Assembly: GCA_002189035.1 (NCBI GenBank)
Contig: CM007992.1
Location: 2,418,001 to 2,482,000 of the forward strand
DNA length: 64,000 nucleotides
From: Utricularia gibba
Lineage: Eukaryota > Streptophyta > Magnoliopsida > Lamiales > Lentibulariaceae
Reading direction: 5' to 3'
Part shown: positions 1 through 12,139 of the stretch, one piece after another
How positions within the stretch are numbered: position 1 is the stretch's first letter
Layout: every line of letters begins with the position of its first letter
Made by a program: the position numbers and the translations under genes
Notes under the pieces: model-generated
What the model was told of the DNA's origin: nothing
Database searches by the model: none
The model's input: only the letters and a program-made list of their open reading frames with translations

Positions 1-660
1 GTATCATCTCAACACTTGATTTTGTGCAAGTAGAGAACAAAGAAAGAAACAAGGACTGAATTTTGGGGCAACACAAAACAACCAAATGAAGGTGAAAATC
101 TTCAAGAATCTGAAATGATTTCTAAGAACACAACATTTTCTTATAACCTTACATGTTTATAGTGAATCTTTTCCACTTAGTGTGTGAGTACTCTCGATTT
201 TTTTGTTTTTTAAGTTATCATCTCTATATTCTTTATTTTTATCATCTTAAATTGATTAGATATTATGAAAATTTCCATAAATAGACTAAATCATCAAATC
301 CATAAAAATAATGTTTTTGTTTACGTCATTCTACTCTTCCATAGGTCTATATATTCCATAGATTTTGAATAACATTGAAATGAATGATATTAAAAAAGTA
401 TATGAATCTTTGACATTCCAAATTTATACTGTACCATATATGACAGCATATCTAATGGAATATACCATATATCAATTATTTCCAAATTTGTATACATAAC
501 TGTAGCTATAATAATCTCAACTCAACCAACAATAATTGGAATATAAAATGTATACCACAAATTTACAAACAAATAATCCACTACCAATATCGCACAACAT
601 TCATACTTTCAACTTACAAGTACAAGGCAAGAAATCACAAAATCAAATACATACCAAAGC
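1..660. other. A+T-rich intergenic DNA
   Basis: No coding region, RNA gene or clear repeat is visible. The sequence is A+T-rich with short homopolymer runs, and its open frames are short and of low complexity. It lies upstream of a possible truncated exon and of a Copia 5' LTR. Confidence 0.6.
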
Positions 661-927
661 AAGGAAAAACAAAATCCTCTCCTCGATCCTCTATCTCCGC
701 TGCTCATACAATTTTCTAGAAATCAGAAACCAGAATGGGTCTTGTGAGTGCATCCTGCACAAAGCAGTTAAGCTCCCAACAGAAGTTTCCCTTGGTCAAG
801 GGTCATTGTGCAAGTTCAAACAAGCATCCGTGGAGGAGTTCACGCAATGAGTATATGGTACTGAGTTTAACTTATCAGAATGGACCAAACATGGTGAAGT
901 TAGGCCCATGTGCTCCTCACTTCTCTT
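661..927 (+). pseudogene. possible first exon cut off by a Copia insertion
   Basis: I do not recognise this gene. A pyrimidine-rich leader at about 670-710 precedes an ATG at 735. The frame from it begins M-G-L-V-S-A-S-C and is rich in Ser, Lys and Thr, somewhat like a plastid transit peptide. A second overlapping frame (to 850) also looks coding-like, so the true frame is uncertain. Base composition is less A+T-rich than the flanks. It runs directly into the Copia 5' LTR at 928, and no continuation was found beyond the Copia relic. It may be the stub of a gene broken by that insertion, or a chance open frame. Confidence 0.2.
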
Positions 928-1335
928 TGTTAGAATTAATTCTAATTTAAGGGCCTATATGTATTAATCGTTGTCCTTAATCCAAATAATAATAAAGTGA
1001 TCAATTTATTATTACTGTTTGGATAATCTTTTAAGGTGGTTTTTGGTTGGTTTTGTTGGTGATTGTATAGGGACTAATGTAAGTTTTGTTTAGTGATGGG
1101 CTAAATGAAATTCCAACTCTATAAATAAAGGAGTCATGGTCCCCAAAAAAACATCGAATTTTCTCTTGATGTCCCATCGATTGAGAGAAATGGAGATTGC
1201 TTGAAGGCTTTTCCAAATTGTTGTACTTCTTGTAAGATCGCTGTCTGCGCTTTGGTTCTAATGAGAAGTCTTAAGTTATGGATTCTGGTATACATTTGCA
1301 CTTCAGCTGCATAAAACCCTCAACCATTTCTAATA
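928..1335 (+). repeat. Copia 5' long terminal repeat
   Basis: The unit starts TGTTAGAA and ends TTCTAATA, an imperfect terminal inverted repeat (the expected end would be TTCTAACA). A TATA box (CTATAAATAAA, 1119-1129) lies in the middle as the likely promoter. The right border is fixed by the primer-binding site that starts two bases later. The length is about 408 bp, normal for a plant Copia LTR. Confidence 0.82.
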
Positions 1336-1337
1336 AT

Positions 1338-1349
1338 TGGTATTAGAGC
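1338..1349 (+). other. primer-binding site (initiator Met-tRNA)
   Basis: TGGTATTAGAGC differs at one base from TGGTATCAGAGC, the usual plant Copia site complementary to the 3' end of initiator tRNA-Met. It lies two bases downstream of the 5' LTR and would prime minus-strand DNA synthesis. Confidence 0.85.
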
Positions 1350-1995
1350 AATATCGGAGTTATTGAGTGTTTCTTTTGGTTTTATGATTTTCTAAAACCA
1401 TATTTGTGAAAAAAGAAAAAAAGAAGAATGAAACATCAGTTTAAAGATATTTCAAACCATAGTCTTTTGGATTACATTTTTCTGTGGAAGGGGTTTTCAA
1501 CCTCAAGTTATTTTCAAATGATTTGGATTATCATATTGTTCTTCAAAATGAAATCCCTAGGGTTTCCTTTTCTTTTGAGTGAATTAAATTGAAATGAATA
1601 GTCATATGATGTTGCCAAAGTAACATCTCTATGAAAGCATAGGAGGATAATGCATATTTAATTTTTGAAACTGTTATCTACCCAAAGGAAGATAAATATT
1701 GGATGAAAATCATAAGGATGCATTTGTAGTAATAACATAGTGATAATTATTGTGTCTTGCATATAAGTTATGAATCTACCCAAAGGAAGGTTCACCTCTT
1801 GATGTGTAGTTTATTATCAATGTTTGATTCCTACTCCTAGACATCATTGATTAATTAATATTTTGTCCAAAGATAGAATATTGATGTAATTAGATGTTTT
1901 CTGATGGGATATACCTCTATTTATTTTATTTTTTATCTAATAGTGAGCCAATTTTCTTCTCTTTTCAGCAACTTTGGCCACTGTTTCCAGCCACC

Positions 1996-2640
1996 ATGAA
2001 TGCCATTCCTGTACTTCAGAGTACCAACTTTAAGGATTGGAAAGAAAATGCGATGATTGCTTTGGGCTGCATGGATCTTGATTCAGCACTTCGAGAAGAA
2101 AAGCTTGCATCTCTTCAAGAAAATTCCCGAAATGTTTAGGGATACTGTTTCTGATGAGATTACTAATGCTAAAGAATTTCTCAATGAAATAGAGAAACGT
2201 TTTGCTAAAAGCGAGCAGGCTGAATTAAGTACTCTACTTAAGTAATTGCTTAAAATGAAGTACAAGCTTGGTGGAAACATCAGGGAGCACATAATGGAAA
2301 TGTCCAATCTTGCCTCAAAACTCAAACCTTTAAAGATTGATATATCTGATGATATTCTTGTTCATTTAGCTCTCTTCCTTCATACTTTGTACAAAACTAC
2401 TTTTGATTGTCAAAAGGAAATTTGAGATAACAGAGAGTGCGCATTTGGCTTATACTAGAAAGGACAAGGGCAAAAGGAAATTCAACCTGGTCAAGGATGA
2501 AGCTGTAGGTAATTCCAGTAAAAAGCAAAAGGAAAATACATGTTTCTTTTGCAACAAATCTGGACACATGAAAAAAGAATGCACTAATTATCATGCGTGG
2601 CTTGATAACAAAGGTACACTTAAGGTTTTGGTTTGTTCTG
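1996..2640 (+). pseudogene. Copia gag remnant with zinc knuckle
   Basis: The frame starts at ATG 1996 and has the Copia gag opening (STNFKDWKENAMIALGCMDLD), in which a Trp lies in a N-F-x-x-W context. Stops and frame changes follow near 2137 and 2245. A CCHC zinc knuckle (C-F-F-C-N-K-S-G-H-M-K-K-E-C) is encoded at about 2541-2582. Gag forms the particle that packages element RNA; this copy cannot be made intact. Confidence 0.8.
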
Positions 2641-2659
2641 AAATTAATTTAACAGAAGT

Positions 2660-5302
2660 GCCTGGAAACACATGGTGGTTAGATTCAGGTGCCTCGTCTA
2701 ACATTAGTGTTTCAATGCAGGGCTGCCGAAATTAGAGAAGCCCAAGTGACGATGAACAGTTCATGTATGTGGGAGACGGCTACCCAACAAAAGTGACAGC
2801 TATAGGGCACTTTAGGTTACTACTTAGTAGTGGTTATTATATGGATTTAGTAGACACCTATGTAGTTCCTTCTTTTAGAAGGAATCTTATTTCAATTTCT
2901 TGTTTAGAAAAATTAGGATATCATTGTCACTTTGGAAAAAATAAAGTTGTCTCATTAGATTCAAAGGTTATTGAATATGGATTACGTCACTCTAATGATG
3001 GTTTATATTTACTTAATACAATTTCCAATCGAGAATCCTTTAATGTGGAAACTCGGGTATAAAATATAAATCATCAAATGAGAATTCTGGTTCATTATGG
3101 CACAAATGCTAAGGCCACATCTCTAAAAATAGAGTTGACCAACTTATATCAAGTGAAATATCAAAGTCTATTGACTTTTCCAATTGTGGTGTTTGTGTTC
3201 AACACATCAAACGCAAACAAACCTAACAAAGGAAATTGGATGCATATAGAGCAAATGCTATTTTAGAATTGATAAATATAGATGTTTGTGGCCCTTTTCC
3301 AATATCTTCTTGTAATGGCCAAAAATTCTTTGTATCATTTATAGATGATGATTCTCGATATGTATATTTGTATCTTATTTATGAGAAGTCACAAGTTTTG
3401 GACATGTTCAGATCTTTCAAAGCGTAAGTTGAAAATCAGCTTCATAAGAAAATTAAGCAAGTCAAATCTGACCGTGGAGGTGAATATTATGGTCACTACA
3501 ATGGCTTAGGTGAACAACATCCAGGACCATTTGCTAGCTACATAAATGAGTGTAGAATTGTTCCTCAATACACCATGTCGGGTTCTCCTACATAAATGGT
3601 GTGGCACAGAGGTGAAACTGCATATTGAAGGACTCGGTTAGAAGCATGATTTGTCATTCTACTCTACCAGAGTCATTATGGGGTGATGCATTGAAAACTG
3701 TAGCTTACATCCTAGATAGAGTACCAACTAAAGCTACTTCTAAGACTCCTCCTGAGTTTTGGAATGTCAAGTTGAAGTTAGACCCTATCGGCCTACTAAA
3801 TGGAAGTTAGATCCTCATACTATTAGCAACCATTTTATTGGATACTCCAAAACATCCAGGGGTTATAAATTTTATGATCCCGCATCGAAAAACATTTTTT
3901 AATCAAACATAGCGATATTCTTTGAGGACATTGAGTTTGGAGGGACAAATGACTCAAGAGATTTTGTCTTTGAAGAAGAAACACTCTTGCATATATAATC
4001 AAATGATTCAACTATTGAATTTCTAGAGAGTGTTGCTTCTTCTCCATTAAATATAAACATTTATGAAGAACAAACTCAACATTCTCAAGAACAACTGGAG
4101 TTATCACCTTTAAGACGATCTACTATAGAAAGAAAAAGTGCTATTCTAAATGACTTTATAGTATTTCTTCAAAAAAATGAAGAAAAAGATCATCTGTTAG
4201 AAGATGATCTAGTTACCATATCTCAAGCCATTACTTCTTCAAAGTCAGAAAAAGTGGATTAAAGCTATGAATAATGAGTACAAGTCGATACAAGATAATA
4301 AAGTATGAGAACTTGTGCCATTACCTGAAAGGATCAAACCAATCGATCATAAAATGGATATTTAAGACTAAAAAGGATTTCAATGGTAATGTGGAATGAT
4401 ACAAGGCCCGTCTTGTAGTCAATGGTTATACTCAAAAAGAAGGAATTGATTATAAAGAGACATTTTCTCATGACTCATCTAAAAATTCCTTTAGAACTAT
4501 CATGGATTTTGTCGCTCATTTTGACTTAGACCTCTATCAGATGGATGTCAAAACCGCTTTTTTTAAATGGATGACGGTGAGAAACCATTTATTTGAAGCA
4601 ACTATAAAAGGTGATTCGAAGAAAATGGTTTATAAGTGGACTAAATCTATCTATGGATTAAAACAAGCATCTAGAGAATGGTATCACAAATTTTGTGAAA
4701 TAATTCTATCATTTGGTTTCAAATCAAATGTTATTGATGACTATGTGTATCATAAGTTTATTGGAAAAAAGTTCATTTTCTTGATATTGTATGTCGATGG
4801 CATCTTACTTACTACCAATGATATGAATACTTTACTTTAGACTAAGAAATTTTTAGTAGATAACTTTCAGATGAAAGACCTTGGTGAAGCTTCTTTTGTA
4901 TTGGGAATTGAAATACATCGAGATCATTCTTGAAGTATACTTGGGTTGTCACAAAAGAGCTACATAGAAAAGGTCATGAAAAGATATATGCAAGATTGCA
5001 AACCTGGAAGTACTCCGGTTTTTAAGGGTGATAAGTTCAATTTGAAACAATGCCCAAAAGGAAAGTTTGAACTTGATGAAATGAAGAAAATTCCTTATGC
5101 ATAAGTTTTCGGCAACCTAATGTATGCTCAAGTATGTACCTGTCCATGTATTGCATTTATTGTAGAATTGTTAGGACGGTACTTGAGCAATCCTGAAATG
5201 GTTCATTGGAAAACGGCCAAGGGAGTTCTCATGTATTTGAAAAGAACAAAGCATTTCTTGCTCGCATATAAGGGCATCGTTATTCATGTTCGGAAATGGT
5301 GA
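2660..5302 (+). pseudogene. Copia pol remnant: protease, integrase, reverse transcriptase, partial RNase H
   Basis: The protease signature W-W-L-D-S-G-A-S is at about 2672-2695. Integrase segments follow at 3080-3810, including I-D-V-C-G-P-F and F-I-D-D-D-S-R-Y near 3270-3360. Reverse transcriptase segments lie at 4300-4840 (Q-M-D-V-K-T-A-F, I-Y-G-L-K-Q-A-S). The catalytic motif reads Y-V-D-G (4790-4801) instead of Y-V-D-D, so an essential Asp is lost. The C-terminal RT segment at 5120-5300 (L-G-R-Y-L-S-N-P) is cut off. Many in-frame stops are present. Confidence 0.85.
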
Positions 5303-6068
5303 CATGGATGTGTATTTTTATTAATTAAGGTTTCGAACATATTACAGGCAGCGTTTCCGATTTTCGAAAACCGTCTATGTGGAAACCCAGTTTCCACAAG
5401 GAAACTTAATAAAATAAAAACAATGCTTCCCTCTTTCAGTCTCTATTCGCACAGGATTATTCTAGGTCATGCATATAACAGGTAAATGTTTTTTTATTTC
5501 TTCATATTTCTTCAATGTTTTCTTGCTAGGTAAAATTCTGTGAGTGTGGGTACGAGAGATACAGATTGTTGGAGTTGCGTTGTGAACTAATTTTGAGGAA
5601 TTGATGTAGAGTGTGTGTTGTATCACCAAGTTGCTTCTTGTATTCAGTGTTTCACTACTAACAAGAAGGTTTCCCTTTTTTTCCTAGTTTATCTTGTTGT
5701 GTTGTATATAACATTAATAGGTCCTCAATCCATCGTGGCTGTTGGTGTGTTTTTTTCTTCAACAACTATCTTTTTGTTTATTTTCCCAATTTTGCAGTGT
5801 TATTTTCGATGAATATGAATTTGGATTGCTTGGATTTTTCCTTACTTATATGAAGTTCTATTCTCTATCATTTGCTGTGGTTTTTATCCATGAATAATAT
5901 TTTCCATACGTAGGAACCTTGCTGTGTATTCCAAGAGGTTAAGTCATTTGGTTTTCAACAGCCCCATGTAGCTCAAGTTTCATTATTGATTAATGGTTTG
6001 TTATCAATCTAATCCTTTATCCCTGAACTATTTCTTATCTCGATTCTAATGTTGTCTATAACATTATC
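5303..6068. other. non-coding stretch between Copia relic and SANT-like pseudogene
   Basis: A+T-rich DNA with no supported gene. It begins at the broken Copia 3' end. A short G/C-richer patch at about 5345-5400 contains GGAAACCCAGTTTCC, a near-palindrome. The part from about 5440 may be upstream or untranslated sequence of the pseudogene that follows, but nothing fixes a transcript start. Confidence 0.4.
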
Positions 6069-6138
6069 TTGCTAAGGTTTCCCTGTTTTATTCAATGTTT
6101 TATTTCGGTTCTAGTGTATTTTGTTGATTTCATTTTTT

Positions 6139-7040
6139 TAGGAAATGGCTACCAAGGATTAACATCCCAAAAATGGGCCAAAGAAGATAAGGTTACTCTT
6201 GTTTCAGCATGGCTAAATGTTAGAAAAGATTTAGAGAAGGAAATGTCACAAAAAGGAAATAGGTTCTAGAAGAAAATTTTTGATTATTATCGTAAAGCAG
6301 TGCCCCTAATTCCTCGTAGCATGAATACAATAAGAAGAAAGTGGAAAAGTTTAAATTCCGATGTCATTAAATTTGGAGGGTGTATAGATAGGATAATGTC
6401 AAGAGGAGGCATTGGCTATAACGAATTTGATTTCAAGCAATAAGTCGTGGAGCTTTTTAAAGTTGAAGAGCAGAGGGATTTCATTGATATCAAATCTTGG
6501 GAGATATTACGGCATGAGCCAAAGTAGATGGCGGTACGAAAAATTATACCATATTTTTATGTGTTTTTACTAATATTAAACATATGTTTTTTTTTTGTAA
6601 GGCACAAAAATTGATAGGTAGCATAAATGGTAAAAAATCACCAAAGAGTGTCACATGTTCATCAAATGAACAAGGATCAGCTACAAAACCTTCATTGATT
6701 TTAGTAGAAGAAGAATGAACTTTAGGAAAAAAGGCTGCAAAGCATAAATGGAATGGTAAACAGTTGGATGAGTCAAGTTTATCTTCTTTCAAGACCAAAT
6801 ATCTAGAAGTTATTGACAAGATGAATACAAATCTTGAAAAAAGAAATCAATTGGTATGGTAGTTCAATCAGATATATTTGGTTGATATGCTTGAAAGATT
6901 TTGAAATAAAGATGTGAACAAATTTACTTCAAGACAAAATGCAATCCATGATATGGCTTATCATAGCATTGCAAATGCAAAGTTAGTGAGTGGACAAAAA
7001 GCAATTCATGATATTGCTTATTGTGACAAGTCAGATTATT
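6139..7040 (+). pseudogene. SANT/Myb-like, NAM-associated domain pseudogene
   Basis: The conceptual protein has the SANT-like opening Q-K-W-A-K-E-D-K-V-T-L-V-S-A-W-L-N at about 6163-6215, followed by a Y-Y-R-K-A-V-P ... R-R-K-W-K-S-L-N block and an acidic/basic linker. This order is known from plant proteins with a NAM-associated C-terminal domain (often labelled glutathione S-transferase T3-like) and from PIF/Harbinger ORF1 products. Stops occur at about 6268, 6441, 6523 and 6716. A plausible intron (GT near 6535, AG near 6600) suggests a DNA-borne copy and not a retrocopy. It could be a decayed Harbinger accessory gene; no transposase gene is seen beside it. Confidence 0.6.
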
Positions 7041-7369
7041 AAGTATTTTGTTGTGTTCTTTTGCTATCACTATGTTTTGATCATTCTTTCTTCTGTTGTT
7101 ATTGCTAGAATTTACCTATGGTTATGTATCTTGGAATTGTTGTTATGGAAGAGTACTTGGCTTTTAAGTGCGGTTTGAATGCTCCTCGCTCAAGGAGATC
7201 GTATCAACTTTTTGCTTCTATATTATCACCATTGTCATAATGATGGACTCTACTACTTGTTTCTCTAGAATCTGCTATACTTCCTTTGCTTGTAGTCGGA
7301 AGACCAAATCACTCGTATTCCTAATTGAGAAGAGTGGCAGCAATGACACATGATGATTAGTTTCTCAAC

Positions 7370-7841
7370 AACTAAAGCAATCCAAAGTAATTAGACATAT
7401 TATCTAGTAACCAGTTGTAGCTCTCATCTCTAGAACAACAGCTTATGCATGTTTCATGCTACTAGAGAAGACTCTGGACAACAAGGGCGGAAGCTCCTCG
7501 ACCTCCGTAACTGATAACACTGTTTTTATTATGTTTTTGTATGTGTTTTTAGGGGTGTTTTGTATGGTAAAAGGTTGTTTCGTGTGTCTAACTGCCTCCT
7601 TTTTGTGTATCTAGTTGGCAGGAATGTGTTGTCATGAAAATATGCTCAATTGACAAGAATTGTTATTGTTATTTTCTACATTTCCATGCTTTCCTTTACG
7701 TTCTTGCTGCTTGGTTGTGAACAAGAAACATCTTGTAATCTTTATTTCAGTTTAAGAACTTGTTTATGTTTGAGTTCTTTGGTATTTTTGAATTTAACAT
7801 GTTTACTATTCCCGTGATCCTTTGCTCTGTTTTTAGGCATG
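7370..7841. other. non-coding, no feature seen
   Basis: A+T-rich stretch between the SANT-like pseudogene and the hAT stub. I see no RNA gene, repeat boundary or credible coding frame. Confidence 0.4.
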
Positions 7842-8445
7842 TTAATGATGGGTAAAATATGAATTCTTCAATAATATTAAAATGCTCCCAAATCCAAGAT
7901 TTTTGTCTAACTTAGTGGTTTTCTTTACCCATTTCATCCAGACAACGCTTATTTCCAATTCCATCACTTTGACTTTGAGTAGTGGCTTGAGATGACATTG
8001 AAGAAGATGGTGGTTGTTCGGTTGCTTTCTCTTCATTTTCTCCTGTCATTGATATGAGCTTTAGTTGAATGCTAATCAAGTGTCAAGACTACAGAAAGAA
8101 AATACTATGACTGAAGTCTACACGGCCGTTCATGATATTGAAATGTGATAGAATAATATGTAGGGTTTTTGAAATTTGTGCTTTGGCCTTTGAGCTTAGT
8201 TTTTACATTTGTGTAAATATATATACAATATATATATATATATATAATAAATTTATAATTTATATATTAATATATGTATCATAATGGATCGGATCGGATT
8301 TTTGATCGTAGAATCCATAAACCAATCCAATCCATATTTTTCAAAAAGTCGGATAATCCACAGGATTGGATATCCTCAAATTTGGATTGGTTTCAAATCA
8401 GTATCCATGGACTTCTGATTTATGCAAGATCCATGCACAGCCCTA
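7842..8445 (-). mobile_element. truncated 5' end of an hAT DNA transposon
   Basis: On the minus strand the unit begins TAGGGCTGTGCATGG (8445 inward), the kind of terminus seen in plant hAT elements. It continues with runs rich in GGATCGGAT and its complement, then a short leader and an ATG at 8049. The frame from there is Glu/Ser/Gln-rich, then has a basic block K-R-C-L-D-E-M and V-R-Q-K-S-W-I-W-E-H-F, which fits the entry into the BED-type zinc finger of Ac-like transposases, with a stop just before it. The catalytic domain and the other terminus are missing. Outside the terminus the first eight bases are GTGCCTTG; no matching copy was found. Confidence 0.6.
8215..8275. repeat. AT-rich simple repeat
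   Basis: Alternating A/T tract (ATATATATAT and variants) inside the hAT stub between its terminus and coding start. A microsatellite-like stretch prone to length change. Confidence 0.7.
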
Positions 8446-9384
8446 GTGCCTTGAATATGGTATGCATTGCATGTTATTTTGGAACGGTAGTTAGAATATA
8501 TTGGACATTGTTTGTTATTAAATGTAACGTCCAAAATATTTACTTTTTAAAAAATATACATACTCAAGAAAACTATTATATATCGATTACATCATTATAC
8601 AATAAATGAGAAAATAATTTTGGATTAAAAAAATGAATTGAAATCATTTAATGTAATCATTTTGGATAAATATTTATGTATTCTGTGGGAATTGATTTAA
8701 TATTAGAAAATATTTATAATAATTACCAAATATTTATATCAATATATATCAAATTTTATTATAATTTTTTCAATGTTATATAATTTAAATACAAATAATA
8801 TGATATTCATTATTATTTTTGAAACTTTTAATAAAATAATAAATATGAATAGAAACATAAATGCACAGATAAAAAAATATTAAAAATATAAATACACTAG
8901 TATGTCAGTATATTTCATTTTTTATACATTTAATTTTAAAAAAATATTAAGAATGATCATTTTTAAATTATAGAGTAGATATATGAATACTTCTCAAATA
9001 AACCTGGCTATATAATCTATGGGTACTTCTTGAAAGACATGTGTACTATTCTATCAGTTGTCAACACTTTTCAACAATAATAGTCAATATTTTTACTTGT
9101 GTCATTTACATATTAAAAGAAGATTGTAATATTAACAATATTTTTCAATAATGATCATCCATCAATTTTTTTTTTGTTTATTGAAATTCTCTTTCTTCAA
9201 ATTTCATTTTTTTCCTATAAACTCTCAATTAATTTTCTATTGAATTTTGACGAAAATCATTTGAGTTTTGTAGCAATTATTTTAAAAAGACCAAAATTCT
9301 CCTTTTTATTATCTAATTTAAGATGTGAAATATGACTTTAAAACTGATGAATTATTATTTGAAATCCACATCAACTAAATTTTA
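8446..9384. other. very A+T-rich non-coding DNA
   Basis: Long stretch dominated by A/T runs with no supported gene or RNA. The last part leads into a Copia relic on the minus strand. Confidence 0.5.
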
Positions 9385-9948
9385 TTTTAATTCAATCTTT
9401 TTATGCTCCCACTCTAAGCAAAACCATTTTGCTTGCTTTTAAAAATGCTCATCAATTTAAATAAAAGTCTTCATTTATTTCAAATAAGTAGAACCAAATC
9501 ATGTCAACTTATAAACATTAAATCTTGTGACTGGAGTTAAAGATAGATGATTAAGAACTCTTATTTTGATGTAATAATTTCTTATGACATAATATCTGAT
9601 TCTTATGTGTTTCACTTTCTTGAACTTGATTGGATCATTGGACATAGAGATTGCAGCTCTATTATTTATAAATTGATTTACAGCTTCCATTTGTATGAAT
9701 TCAAGTTCACTTAGCATCTATTTCAAGAATATCATATAAATATTTTAAATTATAATTTTCTATTATGACTACGAAAAAGAATTAGGGTCAGCCTTAACAC
9801 CTCATCTTTCCTTTCATGATTTTTATTTATTGGATTATTCAAAAAAAGACAATCATCAATTAAAGAATATTTTGCATCTTCATCAAAGGAAACATAAACT
9901 TCTTCTTATAAGGTATATAAACTTTGTATTCTTTGATAGTATTATTAT
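9385..9948 (-). pseudogene. Copia RNase H remnant
   Basis: The minus-strand frame at 9717-9499 matches the C-terminal RNase H region of Copia pol. It contains A-V-N-Q-F-I-N-N-R-A-A-I-S-M-S-N-D-P followed by K-H-I-R-I-R-Y-Y-V-I-R, close to the family pattern of D-N-x-A-A-I ... T-K-H-I-x-x-x-x-H. The usual Asp in the D-N-x-A-A-I motif is Asn here and the His is Tyr. Together with integrase remnants at 11376-12130 it forms one Copia relic, split by solo LTR A. Confidence 0.75.
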
Positions 9949-11371
9949 TGATAAACGGGAATTTACTAATATCGTTGAAAATAAAAATAGAAAATCCGTA
10001 TCAAATAAATTTATAATCCCTAATCTACAAAAAATACAAATTTGGAAAACTTGTATAGTGGATATCGGGATCGATCACGAAGACCTTGTGTTTGCTAAGT
10101 GTTTTAGTAAATGCATGATTTCGGATAACAGTAGGTCTTAGTCTAAGCTCGGACTAACGGTGGTAAACAAGTTCAGTAAACAAGGTAGGTAAGCAATATC
10201 AGGTTTCTATGCTAGGGTAACAGGTACTGGTTTTGACTCAGACTAATACGAGGACGCCTTAAGGATCTGCGGGTGGTGTTATGCTAAGCTTCCTAACTTA
10301 ATTTATTATCTTCCTACACTCACAACTTCAAATAACCGAAGTCTACCCAGGTCATTCATCATATTTTTGACTTAAGCTAGTCCCCAATATCATAACCAAC
10401 ATTACAATTAGGTCTACCTGCATGCAAGACATATAGAACTAGGTCTACCCGGTTCTACTGGTTCTATCTTGAACTAACACCGACTGATCCTATCTTGGTT
10501 TGTTGGTTTACCTCTAAACCAAGCATCTAAGTTGTGAAACTACTTGCTCCCCTCCTTAGGTCTATCCATGATTTGTTAGAAACAAGAGTTAAGGAAGACA
10601 ACTAAATTTCATCATCAACCTAAGCACATACCACCCACTTCTCTTTAAGGCATCCCTAAGACTCTAGCCACTCATGCTTTGGAAACAAAACACAATTTCA
10701 TTCACATAAGCTGGCCAAAATGACAGAAACATTGTAAATAATTAAAATGCAGAAATTCGAAATGTTCAGAAAACTAGAAAGTAAATAAAGATTGTTCTTC
10801 CGCTCGTTAGCTACTGTTCACAACCCGGAACAGTAGCGCTGGACTGGGCTCCGGTGCTTTTCTAGGTGATAAAGGCGTTTCTTCCCTCTTCTCGTTGGTG
10901 TTTTTCCCGTTGGGGAAGAAGACCCCTTTGCGTCCCCCCCCCCGGTGGCTTCACTCCGTTCTCCTTCCTCCTTTTTTCCAAAAAATAAATTTCTCCTTTC
11001 CTTCACTCCATTGCACTGTGGCTGTCCGCCAGTACTGTTCCCGACCGCCAGCATTGTTCCTGGCCTGAACTTGCAGACTGCGGTGGCGGCAGAACAGTGC
11101 TCTTTGTCCTTCTCCGGATTTTGTGCCCCTTTTTTGCTTGTTTTACACGTTTGCAAGTCTGATTTTCGTCTCATCTCCCTGCTGAACTTACTGAAATGTT
11201 AGTAATAAAAGTTGTGGATTAAATCAAAGGATTTAGTCCACTTTTCAACATAATCACATAGGATTAACATGAACACCACTAAAGCATGAAAAACTACATT
11301 TTATCTAACCTAAATCATGATAAAATATATCTATTTTGTGTTATGAATTTTAGGAAAAATGTGTGTTATCA
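9949..11371 (-). repeat. solo LTR A (Gypsy-like family, subfamily II)
   Basis: The unit reads TGATAAACG ... GTGTTATCA on the plus strand, with TGATAA/TTATCA terminal inverted repeats. The flanking five bases are ATTAT and GTTAT (4 of 5 identical), consistent with a decayed target duplication. Its true direction is minus: on that strand the family ends in a block reading TGTGTTCGACCCTAATC or similar, then TTTATCA, as in the 3' part of many plant Ty3/Gypsy LTRs. It shares the GGAACAGTAGCGCTGGACT block with LTR C. It is inserted in a Copia relic on the same strand. The G+C-rich part (10818-11202) gives long open frames that are not genes. Confidence 0.82.
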
Positions 11372-11375
11372 GTTA

Positions 11376-12130
11376 TAACCAACAAACACACTAAATATAG
11401 ATTTCTTATCAAGTTTTTTCATTTTTGGTTTAGTACACGAGTAAAACACAAGTTACTAATGATTCTGAGATGATTTGCTTTTTCAATACAACATATCATT
11501 TCTCATGAGTAATCCTTTCACCAATAATTTTGGATGGTAGCAAGTTCAATAGATATACAAATGTAGATATAGATTTAGCTTAGAAATTTATTGGAATATT
11601 TTTTTCAAACAACAAACTTCTTGATATGCCAATCATTGCTCTGTTTTTTCTTTTGCATATATCATGTTGTTGTGGGGAGGGTACTATAAATTTATGAATG
11701 ATTTCCTCATTTTCATAGAACACTCTTATACTATTATTAGAAAATTATCCTCCATTATTTGACTTGATCATCTTTAAGAAGCGTTCACTTTGGTTTTGAA
11801 CCAGTACTTTGACTTTTTTAAAAATATAATGAATTTTTTATTTGCTTTTAAGAAATTAAACCGAACAGTAATATAAATAATTATCAATAAATGTAATAAA
11901 ATATCTACTCCCTTCCAATGAACATTTTTTAAATGATCCACATATATCAATATGCATAAATTTTAAATTATTTTTTGTTATTGAATTACTGAAATAAATG
12001 TTTTTTTTGTTTTGTTTACCTTAGTGACAAATTTCACATATGGTGTTAGTAAACTTAATGTTTTTTAGTTTCAATACTTTATTACTTTTTTGTAATATTT
12101 TCAGATTGTTGAAATGATAATACTCAAAAT
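11376..12130 (-). pseudogene. Copia integrase-region remnant
   Basis: On the minus strand around 11735-11765 the sequence can be read as I-K-S-N-N-G-G, the degraded Copia integrase catalytic motif (normally ...D-N-G-G-E-F). No long frame survives; stops are frequent. It continues the same relic as the RNase H remnant at 9499-9717, with solo LTR A inserted between them and the reverse transcriptase part missing. Confidence 0.5.
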
Positions 12131-12139
12131 GTTTGTATC

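Larger units (their letters stand above)
928..5302 (+). mobile_element. Ty1/Copia retrotransposon relic, 5' LTR present, 3' end lost
   Basis: From left to right it carries a 5' LTR, a primer-binding site, gag, protease, integrase, reverse transcriptase and the start of RNase H, in the Copia order. All coding parts are broken by stops and frameshifts. It ends near 5302 inside RNase H; no polypurine tract or 3' LTR follows, so the 3' end was deleted. The five bases before the LTR are CTCTT, but with no 3' LTR the target duplication cannot be checked. It is non-functional. Confidence 0.88.

Noticed and set aside
10818-11202. Overlapping open frames of 85-118 codons on both strands
   Set aside because: They lie wholly inside LTR A, in its G+C-rich part, and have no domain or conservation beyond the repeat.
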